From: Flavobacteriaceae bacterium
Lineage (GTDB): Bacteria > Bacteroidota > Bacteroidia > Flavobacteriales > Flavobacteriaceae
Assembly: GCA_021648265.1 (NCBI GenBank)
Contig: JAKITD010000003.1
Span: 28,475-92,474, forward strand
DNA: 64,000 bases
Direction of reading: 5' to 3'
Shown here: positions 63,908 through 64,000 of the stretch, piece by piece
How positions within the stretch are numbered: the stretch's first letter is position 1
Layout: each line of letters opens with the position of its first letter
Notes under the pieces: generated by a model
Databases searched by the model: none
The model's input: the letters and a program-made list of their open reading frames with translations, nothing else
Told to the model about the DNA's origin: nothing
Program-made: the position numbers and the translations under genes

Positions 63908-64000
63908 TACGCTTTATCTTCACCCCCTAAAGCATTAAAAATTGTTTTAAAAACAATCTTAAAGTCTAGTAATAGAGACCAGTTTTCAAGATAAAAAATG
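63904..64000 (-). CDS. Sugar-phosphate polyprenyl transferase, C-terminal end (partial)
   Basis: The last 31 codons of a minus-strand gene read FYLENWSLLLDFKIVFKTIF and end NALGGEDKAY. This is the typical C-terminus of exopolysaccharide polyprenyl glycosylphosphotransferases (WcaJ/bacterial sugar transferase family), which start lipid-linked glycan synthesis. The stop overlaps that of the convergent GT4 gene by 2 bp. Most of the gene is outside the window. Confidence 0.75.
   Translation of the reverse strand, partial: IFYLENWSLLLDFKIVFKTIFNALGGEDKAY

Overview
The window is chromosomal DNA of a low-GC member of the Bacteroidota, very probably Flavobacteriaceae. The signs are type IX secretion (T9SS) C-terminal sorting tails, a gliding/T9SS lipoprotein of the SprE/PorW type, TAnnTTTG promoter elements, an ATP synthase operon without atpD and atpC, and several families that I know only from flavobacteria (DUF4292, DUF4254, DUF6341, DUF6427-like). 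No phage, insertion sequence or CRISPR array was seen. Most genes are chromosomal housekeeping or envelope genes.

Layout. 1-5.7 kb: redox proteins (AhpD-like, OsmC), a delta-60-repeat T9SS cargo protein, recJ, an LpxH-like hydrolase and queD. 5.8-16.1 kb: a TPR/LytS-type histidine kinase and a LytTR response regulator, followed by four secreted-protein genes. 16.2-19.5 kb: MATE transporter, GNAT, universal stress protein, and a tRNA-Ala followed by a decayed tRNA 3' end. 19.5-29.1 kb: AddB-like and AddA-like nuclease/helicase genes flanking ompA and kbl. 29.2-37.8 kb: sodB, then an envelope cluster (EnvC-like, DUF4292, TPR, nucleotidyltransferase, dut, flippase) and two small envelope proteins. 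37.9-42.4 kb: CoA-transferase family enzyme, S9 peptidase, lipoprotein. 42.5-52.1 kb: one long minus-strand run: sprE, bactofilin, atpZ/I-like, a membrane protein, atpBEFHA, a four-helix-bundle gene and atpG. 52.3-60.0 kb: ferredoxin, GT9, DUF4254, a D12-class adenine methyltransferase, an AAA/DUF4143 ATPase, an unrecognised nuclease-like protein, a membrane protein, DUF6341 and purD. 60.3-64 kb: start of a surface polysaccharide locus (CapK-like, wecB, GT4, sugar-phosphate transferase).

The most interesting signal is a shared promoter architecture at 5.7-13.4 kb. Four promoters (histidine kinase gene, large adhesin-like gene, 106-aa secreted protein gene, and the glycine-rich protein operon) each carry two direct repeats resembling TCAGAAACTCAC. 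The repeats start exactly 21 bp apart, and a -7-like NAnnTTTG element begins 36-37 bp after the start of the second repeat. A 21-bp period is what LytTR DNA-binding domains recognise, and a LytTR regulator lies inside the cluster. I infer a self-regulated LytS/LytTR system controlling a neighbouring set of exported proteins of unknown function.

Other points of note: a four-helix-bundle (S23-like) gene with inverted flanks lodged between atpA and atpG; a possible restriction-modification module at 54.5-57.5 kb; a tRNA remnant with an 18-bp palindrome in its T-loop; a near-palindromic 110-bp element before lpxH and several smaller intergenic repeats; and five genes that appear to start with TTG. 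Function calls come from reading the translated sequences without database searches.
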